Below are positions 35,296 to 49,000 of a stretch of DNA of 64,000 nt, piece by piece; the stretch's first letter is position 1, and each line of letters begins with the position of its first letter. The notes under the pieces were generated by a model, which searched no databases, had not been told where the DNA came from, and saw only the letters and a program-made list of their open reading frames with translations. Made by a program: the position numbers and the translations under genes. Source of the DNA: Carposina sasakii (Eukaryota > Arthropoda > Insecta > Lepidoptera > Carposinidae); contig CP053154.1 of NCBI GenBank assembly GCA_014607495.2, forward strand, positions 14,384,001 to 14,448,000, given 5' to 3'.

Positions 35296-36089
35296 CTGCA
35301 ACCACGAACAATACATTTCACTACTATATTTATATCAATACCACCAAAATATGTCATTTAGTCCACACAAATATGCGAAGCGATTCAAACAAATCGACTT
35401 GACATGATTTGACAAAATTGTCATGTGCTACCCAGGGATACCATTACATAGCAACAGAACATTCCTTAAAATACGGAATTTTTGCTACCGCGAAGGTTTG
35501 TTTTACTATATTATGTACACTTTATTTATATTACAAATTACATTAAATATATTTCATTACTCTATTAAATATGTTAAACATTTTCAAAACGAATCCAAGT
35601 TTTTCATGATAGTATTATATTTATGCCTTTTTCAACGTCTTTACTTACATTATAGGGTATTTTTTTGCTGTGTAAGGGATCCCTTGTGGGAAAACAAGGG
35701 GGGGAGGCTGTCATTTTTTCATGTTTCAATTTCTTGTTCAGAGCTTGGAATCTATCCTAAGAGGAGATACCAAATCCCTGGTTGACATTTATTTTTTGTT
35801 ACTCGTTATATTGGCATGTTTGGCATGATATGAGGAATTTGCCAGTGAAGTGACAGTTGACACTATAAAAAAAAATGGTGGAATGTTTCACCCAAAGTAC
35901 CATAACAATAATTTGCACAGGTTTTTACCTACTAGTTTATAAAAAGTAGATCAACGTATCAAATGAAATTATATCCGTTTCTTTTTGATATTGGTAAAAT
36001 TGGCAAAATACGCGATCCGTTTTAACCTCCTTGTCACAACAGAAAAAATGTAAAGAGGACGCTTATTTTTTTATAATCTATACCTATCA

Positions 36090-36515
36090 TTTCGGCGGGA
36101 AAAGCTGGAAAGTAGTGGGTGTAATTTTCTTGTGAAATTCAAAATTTATGTGTAAATGACTTGCATGTGCTCGTAAAGTTCGTAAAGTGATGTTTTCTGG
36201 TAGATAAGTTATATTTTATTTACTTGTGATATGAATCTAGTGCGTGTGCATGGTTTTATATGCAGGTAAGCTAAGTAAGACTTTATTTGGAATACGATCT
36301 CTTCATAGGCTTATGTAAGTTGTTTCTGCAATTCTTTTTTATTATGACTTATTTTACACCGATTCTTGAGGATTTTCCCGACGTTTCCATTCATCGTCAT
36401 CAATATCATACATCCTCATCACTGCATACATCATAAATCATTTACTAAAGACAATGGCTGTATGGGCTTAGTTCCCCTTGCCTTTCCTTCGGGATAAACT
36501 AATTTGAAAAAAAAA
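36090..36515 (+). mobile_element. SINE-like retroposon family E
   Basis: It begins TTCGGCGGGAAAAGCTGG and ends CCTTCGGGATAAACTAATTTG followed by an A run. It is more diverged than the neighbouring copy and has no certain target duplication. Confidence 0.75.
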
Positions 36516-36529
36516 AATTTTTGTTTGAT

Positions 36530-36968
36530 ATGAAATGGCCGCGATTCGGCGGGAAAAGCTGGAAGGGTGCAGGTGTAATTTTCTTGTGAAAATCTAAAAT
36601 TATTTGTAGATGGCTTGCATGTGTCCGTAAAGTGATGTTTTCTGGTAGATAAGTTATATTTTGATTACTTGTGATGTGAATCTAGTGCGTGTGCATGGTT
36701 TTATACGCAGGTAAGCCGAGTAAAACTTTAGCCGGATTACGATCTCTTCATGGACGCATGTAAGTTGTTTCTGCAATAATTTTTCATTTTGACTAACTTT
36801 ACACTTGTTCTTGAGGATTTTCCCGACGTTTCCATTCATCATCATTGTCATTCATCATAAATTCAGAATACATTTTACTAAACAATGATTAGGCTGTATG
36901 GGCTTAGTTCCCCTTGCCTTTCCTTCGGGATAAACTAAAAAAAAAAAAAAAAAAAATGAAATGGCCGC
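36530..36968 (+). mobile_element. SINE-like retroposon family E with 12-bp TSD, next to the CG9776-like start
   Basis: TGAAATGGCCGC occurs exactly at 36531-36542 and 36957-36968. Between them the element runs from GATTCGGCGGGAAAAGC to GGGATAAACTA and a run of about 20 A. The intact tail and perfect duplication suggest recent insertion. It ends about 85 bp before the ATG of the zinc finger gene, so it lies in or next to that gene's promoter or leader. Confidence 0.9.
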
Positions 36969-37053
36969 TAAATGGCGTCTCATAGATTTTAACAAAAGTG
37001 TGACCGATTTGGCTTGTTAACTTGGTATTAGAGGTGTCTTTTAACTATTCAAA

Positions 37054-40000
37054 ATGTCTCGTGACATACCAAGAAAATATTTTAACCGTGATCCACGTGA
37101 TCCTCGTGAGCGTGATCGAGTTTGGGAGCGGCCGGATTACCGGGCGCGGGACCGCGATAGAGACCATAGGGTTCCTCGTAAACGCAGTAGGAGTCCACCA
37201 AATAGGGAACTAAACCGAGGACGCTCGCCCCGTAAGAATGACAAGGATTTAGATGATAATATATTAAGTGAAATATCCAAACTTCCAGAGCCAAGTGAGC
37301 TATGGGACAGCAACAATGCCAACAACCCTAACCAATTTCAAGATCCTAATTTTCCCAGAGGTCCTCCAAATTTCCAAGAGGTAATTAATTTATTATGTTT
37401 CATGTTAAAAAGTTCACATTATTTCTATCTATGTAATCTTCTTTTTTCAATCAATAGGTACAATCTATACATATAATAAAAATGTAATGGATCGCTGTCT
37501 GTACATGGAAGTTATATCAGAAAAAATATTATAGAATACCTTTATCAACGCAAAAGTACCCAAAACAATGTTTTTTTTTAATTTTTTTCTGTTTGTCTGT
37601 GCGTTTGTGCACGCTTATCTCAGAAATGGCTGAACCGATTTCGATGCAGTTTTCAGGAATATATTGTGACAGGTCCCACTTAACATATAGGCTACTTTTT
37701 ATCCCGGGAAAATGTTTTTATCCCGGATTATTTAGATATTTTGTTTTTTTCTGTAGTCCAGTAGACGGAGTTGCGGGCGTCCACTAGTTATTTAATATAT
37801 CTTAAGGTTATTAATTGTATGTTTTCATATTGAAGGGTATACCACCAATAAACTATCCATCTTACCAGCCATCATATGCTGGCTATGAAGACTTCCCTCC
37901 GGGGGCTCTGCCTCCTCCGGGGGACACTGTGTGGAACCAGATGTCTCTGCCACCTCCACCAGCCGCACAGCCATTTATCAGCAGTGAGGATCAGATCAAG
38001 AAAGAAGGTAAGTCCTATATATTTGAGAAAGCAAGACTATCTTTTGTTTCTAGTTTTCAACCAGAAGACCTGCTGTTTAGATGCTAGGAGACATTCTACA
38101 GCACTGCTATGGCAGGATGTGGAGGGAGATTCTCTTAAGGTTGCTATGTCATGGTGTATTGTTGCAATATTGTCTGTATAAGTGAAGCAACTCTAGATAA
38201 TTGTGATACAAATAATATGTAGTCATCACAATAATATGTAGACATGTTATTAATGATAACTTCACATAACATGTTGGCATCTAAGGTTAGCTCCAATTTG
38301 GAGCTATCTTTTGGTTCCAATGACAACATACTTTCCATTGAGAGGTCGCCCTACACCCTCCGCTGACCCTCGGATCTGCCGACTCATGAACTTTTAGTTT
38401 TCTTAGTAAAGTTATTATAGATGATTTATTTGACATTGAGCCTCCCACTTAACAATAAGATTAAAGACTTAATATAAGTCTTTATTTATAAATAAACCGA
38501 CCCCTATACATACATATAGGGATCGGTTCATATCTGACAGAAGATGTGTCAAGCGTATCTCCAGGTACAGGCAAACACATCATTGGCTCAATGTGAAAGG
38601 TTGAATGTTTTGTCATATATTTGCCTGTTCTGACGTTACACAACCGACTAATACGCAACAGATTTTCCATCAGATATGAACCGACCTTAGTACATGCTAA
38701 AGTATCTCTATGTCCTATCAGAGGGTGTACAAATGCCTTCACTTAAATAACATACAAGATAACTTAGGTATGAGAATGTTCACCTTAAAATAAATCCTAG
38801 CTGATTCTCCTGTCTGTCTTTTGGCAATAAGGTATTTTGTAAAAATAACAAAGGTAAACTTTAAAATGGGTAAAGGAATTGTTTTGATTGAAAACTGCTG
38901 AACTTTGTCATTGTGTGGCTATGCATGCTGGTGCAAGATAAACTCTGAATATTTCAAGCAAGACATGTTGTTCTATGTAATAAAACACTTATTTGGTGGA
39001 ATTGTTTATAACTCAAGGTGCCTTCTAATTTATGATTTGCGAGGGACCCTACCCCAATGATCCTATTTACTTTTACTCAATTTGCTTTATATGTAATTGT
39101 TTAATGGGTTTAAAAGTAGTTAGTACTAATACATTTGGAGATTGCTAAATAGAATTTGTTATAGAATGGGATACTATTATTATTTAATTTTAGTATGTTC
39201 TATGCTCTATTATATGTGCTTTTATTTATTTATTGCCCTTGCAGAGTATACAGCACTTTGTGCAATTGTGACTTGTTGCAGTATGTATATTAAGATAAAC
39301 AGTGCCATAAGGATGTGCACATCATTGCCATGAAATTCTTGCTCTGCCTTATGGCCTACTTGCACCAACTGTTATTGCTATAACTATTTTCTCTGATATT
39401 TTTTGTATGTTTAAATCAGGAGGCATATTTGAAAAACTGTAAATAAAGTTGCAGTTTAACCTTTTGGTGCAAGTGAGCATCATGTAACATAGTGCTTCTA
39501 CCTATATATTTAAGCCTTATTTAACTTTTCATAAGTATGACTAAAAGCTATCATGATGTAACCTAGTATAAAAAAAAATCTCACTTTTTAAATGGGAAGG
39601 AACAATAATGAATAAGTGAGCCCGCCACCAACCTACTGCACTTGACTACAAATAGAACTGCCACTGACCAATCTGAAAGTGCAGGATGAGAAACTCGGGC
39701 TGGTGATTTTAATCAAAAATACATTTTAGGTACATTGTCTTGTTGAAGAAATCACTGTGCTGATATCTATTTTTATTTTATACTTTTTTCAAATAAATAT
39801 GCAAAAAATGGACATGTTTCAATAGTTGTATACTGTTGTATGTGTAGAATGAAAATAGAAAAACTGGGTTTTGATACAGCTAAATTATTAAATTCTACTG
39901 TTTCCCTTTTCAGATAAAACTTAGTGTTCTGTGTTCAGTTACTATAGTTTCAGGTTTATGCATGTTTTAACAAGGTAATGAAAATATTTAGAAAATACCC

Positions 40001-43000
40001 TACTACCTACTTTGACAGCATCTACAGAGACTATAATTTATTATAGTACTCATATGTCATGTAAAAGTTTATAGTCTTGATTTGCTTCGAAATGTAATAT
40101 AGGTAATTAGCTAATAGACACCACTGAGGTATAAAAATTGCATGCTTTTACCACGAAATATTTACCTACAATGAATTACGTGACATTATATTCGTTAACC
40201 CTTTTCATTATTGTAATATGTTATTAACTTTGTCCGGCAGCCGCGATTGAGTCGGAAATGCGTCACCAAAAAGCGGCGTTGTCGAAACAAAGAGAAGACT
40301 ACATAAAGAAAGCCGGCATCTTGAAGAAAGAGCTCGACACCCTGAAAGATCAGCGGAACGAGCTCCGCGGCGATCCCAAACGCTCGCCCAGCCCCGACAC
40401 CAAACGCTTCCTGAGGGAAAACACCAAGCTACAGGTTCCCCCTTGCATTGCCAATGAAATACATACATTTACTTACGTTTATTTATTTATTAGAACACTT
40501 GTACAGCTCGACACAAATTCTCAGTTGTGTGGCTAACTAAAGAACTTGCTTTGTACCATTTAGAGCTTGACTTGTGACACAACTAGGAGTTTGGTATTGT
40601 TTTGACCCCGCATCTATATGGCCCATCTGTTTAGTTGGAGATTCAGAACAAGTTGAAGACGATCAACAATGTGGTGGATATGTTGAACGGGATTATCGGC
40701 GAGGAGGCGGCCAACGTCGACACTGTCGACACGGACGACTCTCCAGAGCGCGGCTCCAAGCGTAGATCCAGGTTCGTTTTATACTTCTTACCTTTGTCTA
40801 CTTTTTCGCTTCAATACCTAAATAGTTTTCATATAGAGTTTTACTATATAACGTGAATTAGATAAGTTTATTTTGTTTCCATAACATTTATTAAACAGGA
40901 ATGTTAAAGCCGCTTTAGCCTGAGGATCATTCGTAACAGGAGCTATTATATTTTGCTTCAAAAGTTCGATACTGTGTGAAAGACACTAGCGACACCAGCG
41001 AAGAAGCGGACCCATGCGGCTTACATTGAAGGCTCAGTGCCATGTGCAGTTTTTTTTAAAATGTTTTTCGCAATGTTATTGTATGCCTTTTTTTTATTTG
41101 AAATTGCTTATTTTTCGTTTTTTTGTGTAGAATTAAAAATGGAATATGTAAGAGTTTGTATATCGGAAAATATATTTTGTAATCAAAATCAATGTTATTA
41201 TGTAAAACTAACAACACCTGTTTACACAAGTCTAAGTGTAATACTTACATACTTATTTTATGTACAATGTATGTACCTTTATTAAAACTGTTAAGATGTA
41301 TTTATAATTTATATATGTAAGTATACGAATATACATTTTAATGAGTATCATTTTTGTAAAATTAATGTAAGTATAATGAGATGTTTGAATATTCAGTAAC
41401 CGTAAGAATGTAAGTAATAAAAAATGTGATGGATTTTTATTAATACTTTCCACATTTTTTTTTGTTCGTTTCCATATCAAAGAGATTAAATGTATCAATA
41501 AATATTACTGCATATTTTTACTCGTAGTTTGACTTTGTAAATTTGCTCGCAGGTGCAGTTAATTATTTCTAGTAAGTTCAATTAGGTTTTTTGCATGGGT
41601 GAGGAAAAAGATAGCTTTGCTGCTAATCGGTTTAAATACTAAACTGTGGTCTCTTGGAATGAATCTGTTTCGGGAATTACATAACCTAATGATATATACG
41701 GAGAAGTAAGACGAAGGTGTGGGACTAGTAATTGATAAGAATATTATTATGATCGATTCTGACCGTCACACGTAAACTTAATCTTAGTCAGATCTATCTC
41801 TCTCCGTTTTATACATAAATTGCTGAGAGAGAAAGGGACAGGAAGGACTAATTTTACGTTTCGGTTTAAGTGTGTCTCTCAGAATAGGCCCTATTATTTA
41901 CATTTTAAGTGCCCAATTCATTGTGAATGTGTAGTCCCACGGGGAAGGAAGGTTACCAAAATATACCCCCACGCGTTAGTGCCTTTGAAAAGCTTTCATG
42001 TGCCTGCAAGTTCTCATGTATTTACATTAATCGATGTTTGGTCATGATGTGTTTTATTCTTCGAACTTGCATCTATTGATTTAAAAGCTGCAAGTACCTA
42101 GATACGAGGGCTGTTTGATAAGTCCTTTTAAAAACTATTTGTAAAACCATTTTTCTGGTAAATGGCGTTAACACTGGCAGGCACAATCTTTCAAATGAAG
42201 ACTGTCAAAAATTCAGCAAAAAAAACCAAGTTTTTGTCAGTATAACCATTGTTTAACTGTGATCACTCGTAAATATTCAACAACTATGGAAAAAACTGAA
42301 TTTCGTGCCGTTATAAAACATTTTTTTATGAAGGGTTGCAGTGCTGCCACAATAAAAACTGAACTTGATTCTGTTCATGGCACTAACGCACCAACGTTGC
42401 AGACTGTTTATAACTGGATAAATGATTTTAAACGTGGTCGGTCAAGCACATCTGATGCTCCACGCTCTGGTCGCCCAATCGAAGTCACTACTGAGGATGT
42501 TGTTGAAGAAGTCCATAATATTGTACTCGACGACCGCCGAGTGAAGGTGCGTGAAATAGCTGAGAACACAGGCATCTCCACTGAGCGAGTACATAAAATC
42601 CTGCATGAAGATTTGGGTATGACAAAGCTGTCTGCACGATGGGTGCCACGTTTGTTGACAATCGAACAAAAACACGAAAGAAAGCGAATTTCAAAACTGT
42701 GTTTGGATATGATGAAGCGTAATCCTCGGAATTTTTTGAGTCGATTTGTCACTGTGGACGAAACTTGCGATTATTACCTATTCCCAAATCTGAAAAGATG
42801 GCTTGGAGGGCAAAAATTTTTGACAAATGAGGACTGCATCGCTGTTGTAAACGCCTATTTTGAAGACCTCGACAAAACGTATTTTTTGGGGGGGATAAAA
42901 AAATTGGAAACTCGCTGGAACAAGTGTTTGGCCCTCAAAGGAGACTATGTTGAGAAATAAATGTAAATTGTTTAAAAAAAAAAAAAAACTTTTTAAAAGG

Positions 43001-46000
43001 ACTTATCAAACAGCCCTCGTAGTCACGTGGGAAAAACTTAAAACGTTTTATTGGTGCTGCACGTGAAATACTTGAAGTGGGAGACGAGAGGGCTTAGAGC
43101 TGTCTTTATGCGATACTAAAGATATTTAGGTAATAACTTTAAAGAACAGAGTGGTAAGCACGAACCTCTCGATAGTCCGTAACGCTATCATCAAACTGTC
43201 AAATCACATAGATTTTGCTAGCGAGTCGCTAGTGTTACGCTGCGTAAAAAGGTTCGTGCTTACCCCACTGGAAGTGCCATGTATGTGCGGGTTGCCAAAT
43301 TTTCTTCAAACAAGAAATTATGTCACTTCCATTTATTAAGGTTCAATGAATGAACTGTCAAAAAAGGGGGCAGGTCTTAGGGGATTACCAATAACTTTTT
43401 AAGCGAGGCGCCGCTAATATACAGGATTTTTTTTAAATATTCAGGCTTCCACGATGGAAACGACCCTCCTTTTCATGATAAAATCTCTGAACCGTATCGC
43501 TGGTATTCACAATCGTTTTGCCTTGTCTCCACTCACTCAAGGTTGCTTTATGACCTTGCTTGAGGGAGGAGATAAAGTTTCGATTAAGCATATCAGCGTT
43601 AGTATCATCCGTAATCACCATAGATCAGGGTAGGCAAACTATGCCTCAACGTGCCAAAATTTCAAATGAAAGTGAAGTCATAGACATGCATACTTGATGC
43701 TTTTTTATTAGGTAATGCATAATTTATTACGTGATTAGTGACGTGCTCAAAATATTGTGTCGCGTGCCATTAATTCACCGTCCCTGACATAGACTCGTCT
43801 CTGATATATCTATCCCGTTATAGAACTTGTTTATCGTCTGGTATGTTATAAATAATTAAAACTACCGTCAAATATGTCTTCACCAAGATCTAACAAGCGC
43901 CACCTTCACAGGTCACCGGAAAAGGGAAAGAAGTTCAACTATGTGTACTACGACCCGGAGATGCACTGGTGTCGAGTCTGCAACGAGTTTCCGGCAACTG
44001 CTAAGGATTATTTGAACCATTTGCACTCACCTGCTCATCATAAGTGAGTAGTTACAAATAAACATCTGACGGAAGATACAGTTTCGTTATTGCTTTTTGG
44101 TGTTTGACGCAAGTCTTGTTTACTCGTTTGGAGTTACGGCTGACTTTATTTTAGGGGAAATGTTTATCAAACCTCTGTTTATAATTATTGTTTTAACACG
44201 TGTGTGTTAAATGGCCCATTGTTTACTTTACACCTAGCTTCACTAGATTAAATTTCATACATGATTCATATTTTTGACCAGTTTACTTAGGTACCTAATG
44301 TTTTGGTTACGTTTCTCACTTTAGTAAAATAGCCAAGCCATTACATTTCAATGTTATCCTTTTCTAGTCGTGAGCAAAATCTTAGGGATCTTTTTGCCGA
44401 CTCCAAGCTCAAGATAATAAATGTAGTTTTTCATGGTATAATAACACGTGTGGTATGTTTAGGATGGCAGCAGCCCACATGGAGGCGCCGTGGCACAGTG
44501 TTGCCAACCTCAATCCCGGCTTCCCCTCGTTCCCAACCGCGCCCACCAAACGGACGCCCATCCGTGGACTGCAGGTAATTGACCCATCATTAATCATAAG
44601 CAATAATACAAGAAATTAAACAATTGCCATTTATCAGTGACGTGTTTATAGGTAGACGCGGGGTTTCATAATGAAATCGTTATAAAAAGTGGCACCAGTA
44701 AATCTATATAAACGTAATAACTGTATTACATCAGATTTTTAAACTTGAATCTTATGTAATTACCATAAGACTCTTTATTATTTTTTGCACATACACAAAA
44801 AGAAATATGGCATACAACATTAAAGAAGAGATGCATGTACAATGGCAAGCTTATCTCTACCAGAGATCTCTTCCAGCAAGCCAAGCAAGTAAAGAGACAC
44901 TCGACTTTGTTTGTATCAATTTATTCCAATAGATGCCCAGCCATACATTTGGCTTTGTCGAGCCATTTTTTGAGCGCTGTCACTGAATCTAGTTATAATT
45001 CATCTAAGCCATTTCTTGAATATTAGTTGCGGCTACAACGTTAGCCGTAGGTAACATGCGCGGAGGTCTGAGCATGAATATATCTCCCCTTCCTTCTTTC
45101 CACGGCGATGCAAAGACCGGCTATTGTTTCTGTATCTACGTATAAATGTTAAAGTAGTTAGTATTGTAGACAAAACGGCTAGGTGAATCTAGAAGATATT
45201 TGGTATTACTGTTTTGAAGAAATTGCATTTGTTACACCTTGTTCTCTCTTTCAATAAGGGAACAACCCTATAGTCATAATGCTGTATATTTACATAACTA
45301 ATTTATTAGCTTACTAATAAGTAGTAGAGCCGAAACAATGGATGCGATAGCGAATATTGGAGAATGCGTTTGCGCGGGGCGTAGCTCGGGCACACACCAA
45401 TTTTCGCTGTCGCATTGCTTCGGTTCTACTACTGCATGTCAGGTAATAGCCTTGCCGGTAAAGTGACACGTCACACCGTGTTCCTCGTTCCAGTTCTTCG
45501 TGCCGTCCACAGCGTGGTACTGCAAGCTGTGCGACCAGTTTATCGGCGACCTGCACTGCGCGAGCGCACACCTCAAGTCCCTCGCGCACTCGCGGAACTA
45601 CACCAACTTCGTGGACCAGAACCCGCACTGGGAGACCGACTGGATGTCCGACCGGCAGAAGGCGTTCGAGAAAAGCCGCGGCAACAAGCCCAAGCCGGAA
45701 GTCAAGGAGGAGAAGGAACCGCAGTACGCCGCTCATACGATTACCTTCAATAGGGATGGATTCCATACAAAACGTAAGGATAGTCCGCCGCCGCAGCCGG
45801 AGGAGAAGAAGAAGAAGGAAAAGAAGAAGAAGAGCAAGAAGAAGAAGGAGAGGAGTAGCAGCAGTTCGTCCAGCTCGGATAGTTCCGATAGCGAGCCTAA
45901 GAAAAAGAAAAGTGAGTTTATAGGTTTTTCTAGTGTTCTTTTTATTTTATCTTTTGTATGAGGATCATTAAAATAATACAAAGTTCTTGGACATGTCGAT

Positions 46001-49000
46001 TTGTATTTCATGAATTCGTTTGGCTTCATATGAACAAAGGGATCGTCAGCAACATAGCATTATGTGGTATTTTGATGTAATATATGAGTTAAAAGCGGTG
46101 ATAGCCCAGTGGAAATACGGTCGGGAGATTTTCATTTCATTCATATGAGTTACCTATGATTTATGTAAGAAGTTTAGTTCACAGGTAGTTTTAAATGATG
46201 AAAACCAGAGGGTAGTTTGACATAAGTAACTCGTGTTATATCTACATATGTGTTTGCAGAGAGTAAAGACCCGGTGGAGAACGCGGCGTTGTCTGCGTGG
46301 ATGTCCTCCATTACTATGGACAGGCTTAATGACCAGGATCGGAAACTAATAGCCACGCTCAAAGCCAGGTTAGTCACTAAATGCGTCCAAAATTAACGGT
46401 GACGGTATTGTTTAAATGAATTATTATTCCCTTTTTATATTGTCAAGTCTATGTTGTCCATTTTCGGCTTTTTAACCAATAATATGGTCGATTCTGACCT
46501 CTGTCCTACCTGTCCCTTTATAACTCGGCCATTTATGTTAAGAATGGAGAGGGACAGACATGACTAAATTTAAGTTTACATTTAGCTGTGACGGTCAGAA
46601 TCGACCATAATTTCAGGGTATGCCTTGTTTAATCTATTCCTTATTAAACAAAAAAAACAGACCCATCTTTTGGAAACACCCATAATTCCTTATAACGGGT
46701 GGCATACAAATTATTCTAAGTAATATAAGTTTAATTATATATTGAACTTTCAGAATGAACTTTGAAAAGCCTCAGTCGGAGAAGCGTCGCTCGCCTGAAA
46801 GGGAGAGAGAAAGAGAAAGGGAAAGAGAGAGAGAAAGGGACAGGGAGAGAGAAAGCACCCGAGAGAGGGAGAGAGAACGAGCCTCCAGCTCTAGGAGGTA
46901 ACATTTACATCATCATCAAATATAGTAATGTGAAGACATGTACATAGTATTTATTTTGTTATAGCCATAGCTTTATTTTATACTAACTGTTTGTTATCCG
47001 AATAAAATAAAATCATTATTACCTCACCTGACTTGTCTAAGTCATTGGTATGACACTGGGTAATAATAATCTACTTTTATCATAAATGCAAAAGTTTTTT
47101 GTCTATATAGTCTATAACCAAATTGGTAGTTGTTTAATACACTAATTAATGGAAATTAAAGGTCAAAGGTTTTCTTATTGCTAAATTGAGTGTCTTGATT
47201 TCAAGATTTGCATGAAAATGTCGTGATCCTTCAAACGTATCTTTGTTTATAACAGGGAAGAGTCTCGTACTCGAGATGTGCGGCGTCGGGACGACAGAGA
47301 CGCAGATAGGTCGCGCGACAGAGACAGGGAACGAGCCCGGGACAAAACACCCGATACCAAGAAACCGGAGATCAAGAAGATGCCGTTTATTGGTCAGTAT
47401 AAAGTACTATGGGATCTCTGTTTGATCTTTTTTAGGTTCCTGCGGTGCTGGCTTTGATATTTATAATTTTTACATAAATATTACTTTCTATGCAGGAAAA
47501 ATGCCAGTTTACAAAAATCTAAACAAGAAAACTGAGGAGCAGAAAAAGGAAGAAGAGAAAAAAAAGGAAGGAGAAGAAGCTATGAAAAAAAGAAGGGAAG
47601 AGATAGATGCTGAAATTCAGAAGAAGGTAAGAAGCCCATTCAACTTTTTGCTAGAAAATAGCTTGTCAATCGAAGTCAATGCTTAAATGCTCCTACTTAT
47701 TAGTGTAATGTTAGGCCGCATCTTGCTTAACATCAGGCACAATACAATGGCGGTCAAATGGCCTAGCTTATTGTAAAAAAAATGTATTCTTTTTGTTTAA
47801 GAAATAGGTAGGGGGGACCGCGAGGTAAAAATAGATAGGTCAAAGTACCTTTGTAGGCTCCGTGTTCCTTTTCTTCAGCGCGGAATCTCGTAGGGTTCTG
47901 GGTTCACAGTTCACTATAGTCCACTTTTAGGGTACAGGCACTCTTACTGGGTAGGTCCGTTTGTCACACGCGAAATTCACATGTCGACCGAGAGGTCGGC
48001 GCCGCGGTGGTTGGGCAGCTGGCACAGGAAAAGAGATAGGACGATTAAAAGAGGGAGAAACAAAATTACAGTTTTAACACTTTTTGTTACTACAGTACTT
48101 ATTAGGCTAACTGGTGAAAAGTGGGTGTGTAATTTGCACACTTCTGCCCAACCTCTTTGGGGGATAATGGGCGTGATTATACAGGGTGATTTTTGGTCGT
48201 CAACGTTCCCGAAAACTACGGAATCTCCTCATCATCACGATCATTTTTCTCCATGGAAGCATACCTGGGAAGTGTCTGGTTTCCAAAATATTAGGGTCCA
48301 AAGTTGAGTAAATAGACTGCGTTTTTCTGCATAAATGCACATAGACGCGCGTAGCAGGATTTTTTCACGAAAAATAATTAATATCTGTCTATAAAAAAAC
48401 TAACATAAACACTAGACACTATAAATTTCGCAAGACCAAGGAATTAAAAATTTTTTTTTTTTTTTTTAATTTTTCCCAGCATTTTTTTTGGCATAAACTT
48501 ACTTTATTTCATGTATAGAGTACGTACCCTTCGTTAAAGGTGGCCACAAAAAAACATCCTGTATGTATGCATGTAGTTTGTCAACTTTCGTTTACCATGT
48601 TTCTGACATTGACTCTGTTTATCGTATCGTATTAAGTTGACTATGGATATTAAGTAGAGTGTTTATCTGCAGGTGGCGGAGTTTAAGGAGAAAATCGCCA
48701 AAGCACAGATTCCTCCGCTGCCGTAAGTATTGTCGCCATTGGTTTACATTGTAATTAGTATATCGTGGACTAGCGACTTTGAACGGGTGCAATGCTGATA
48801 CTATTACATATAAACCTTTCTCTTTCAATCTATTTTGTTACAGTTTACAGTCAAAACCATATCATACATATGAATATATAGCGTACCTTATAATATTAAT
48901 TATTATTATTATCTTAATATATATAAATCTCCTGTCACGATGTTTGTCCGCGATGGACTCCTAAACTACTTAACCGATTTTAAATTAAATTGGCACACCG

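Noticed and set aside
35423..35785. 120-codon plus-strand frame
   Set aside because: The I/F/Y-rich composition follows AT richness. There is no recognisable domain and no supporting splice sites.
43433..43621. 62-codon minus-strand frame in intron 4
   Set aside because: Its composition is protein-like, but it has no known motif or splice signals and it ends against a small hAT-like element. It is probably a repeat remnant.
45314..45766. 150-codon minus-strand frame
   Set aside because: It is antisense to exon 7 of the zinc finger gene and is a composition artefact of GC-rich coding DNA.
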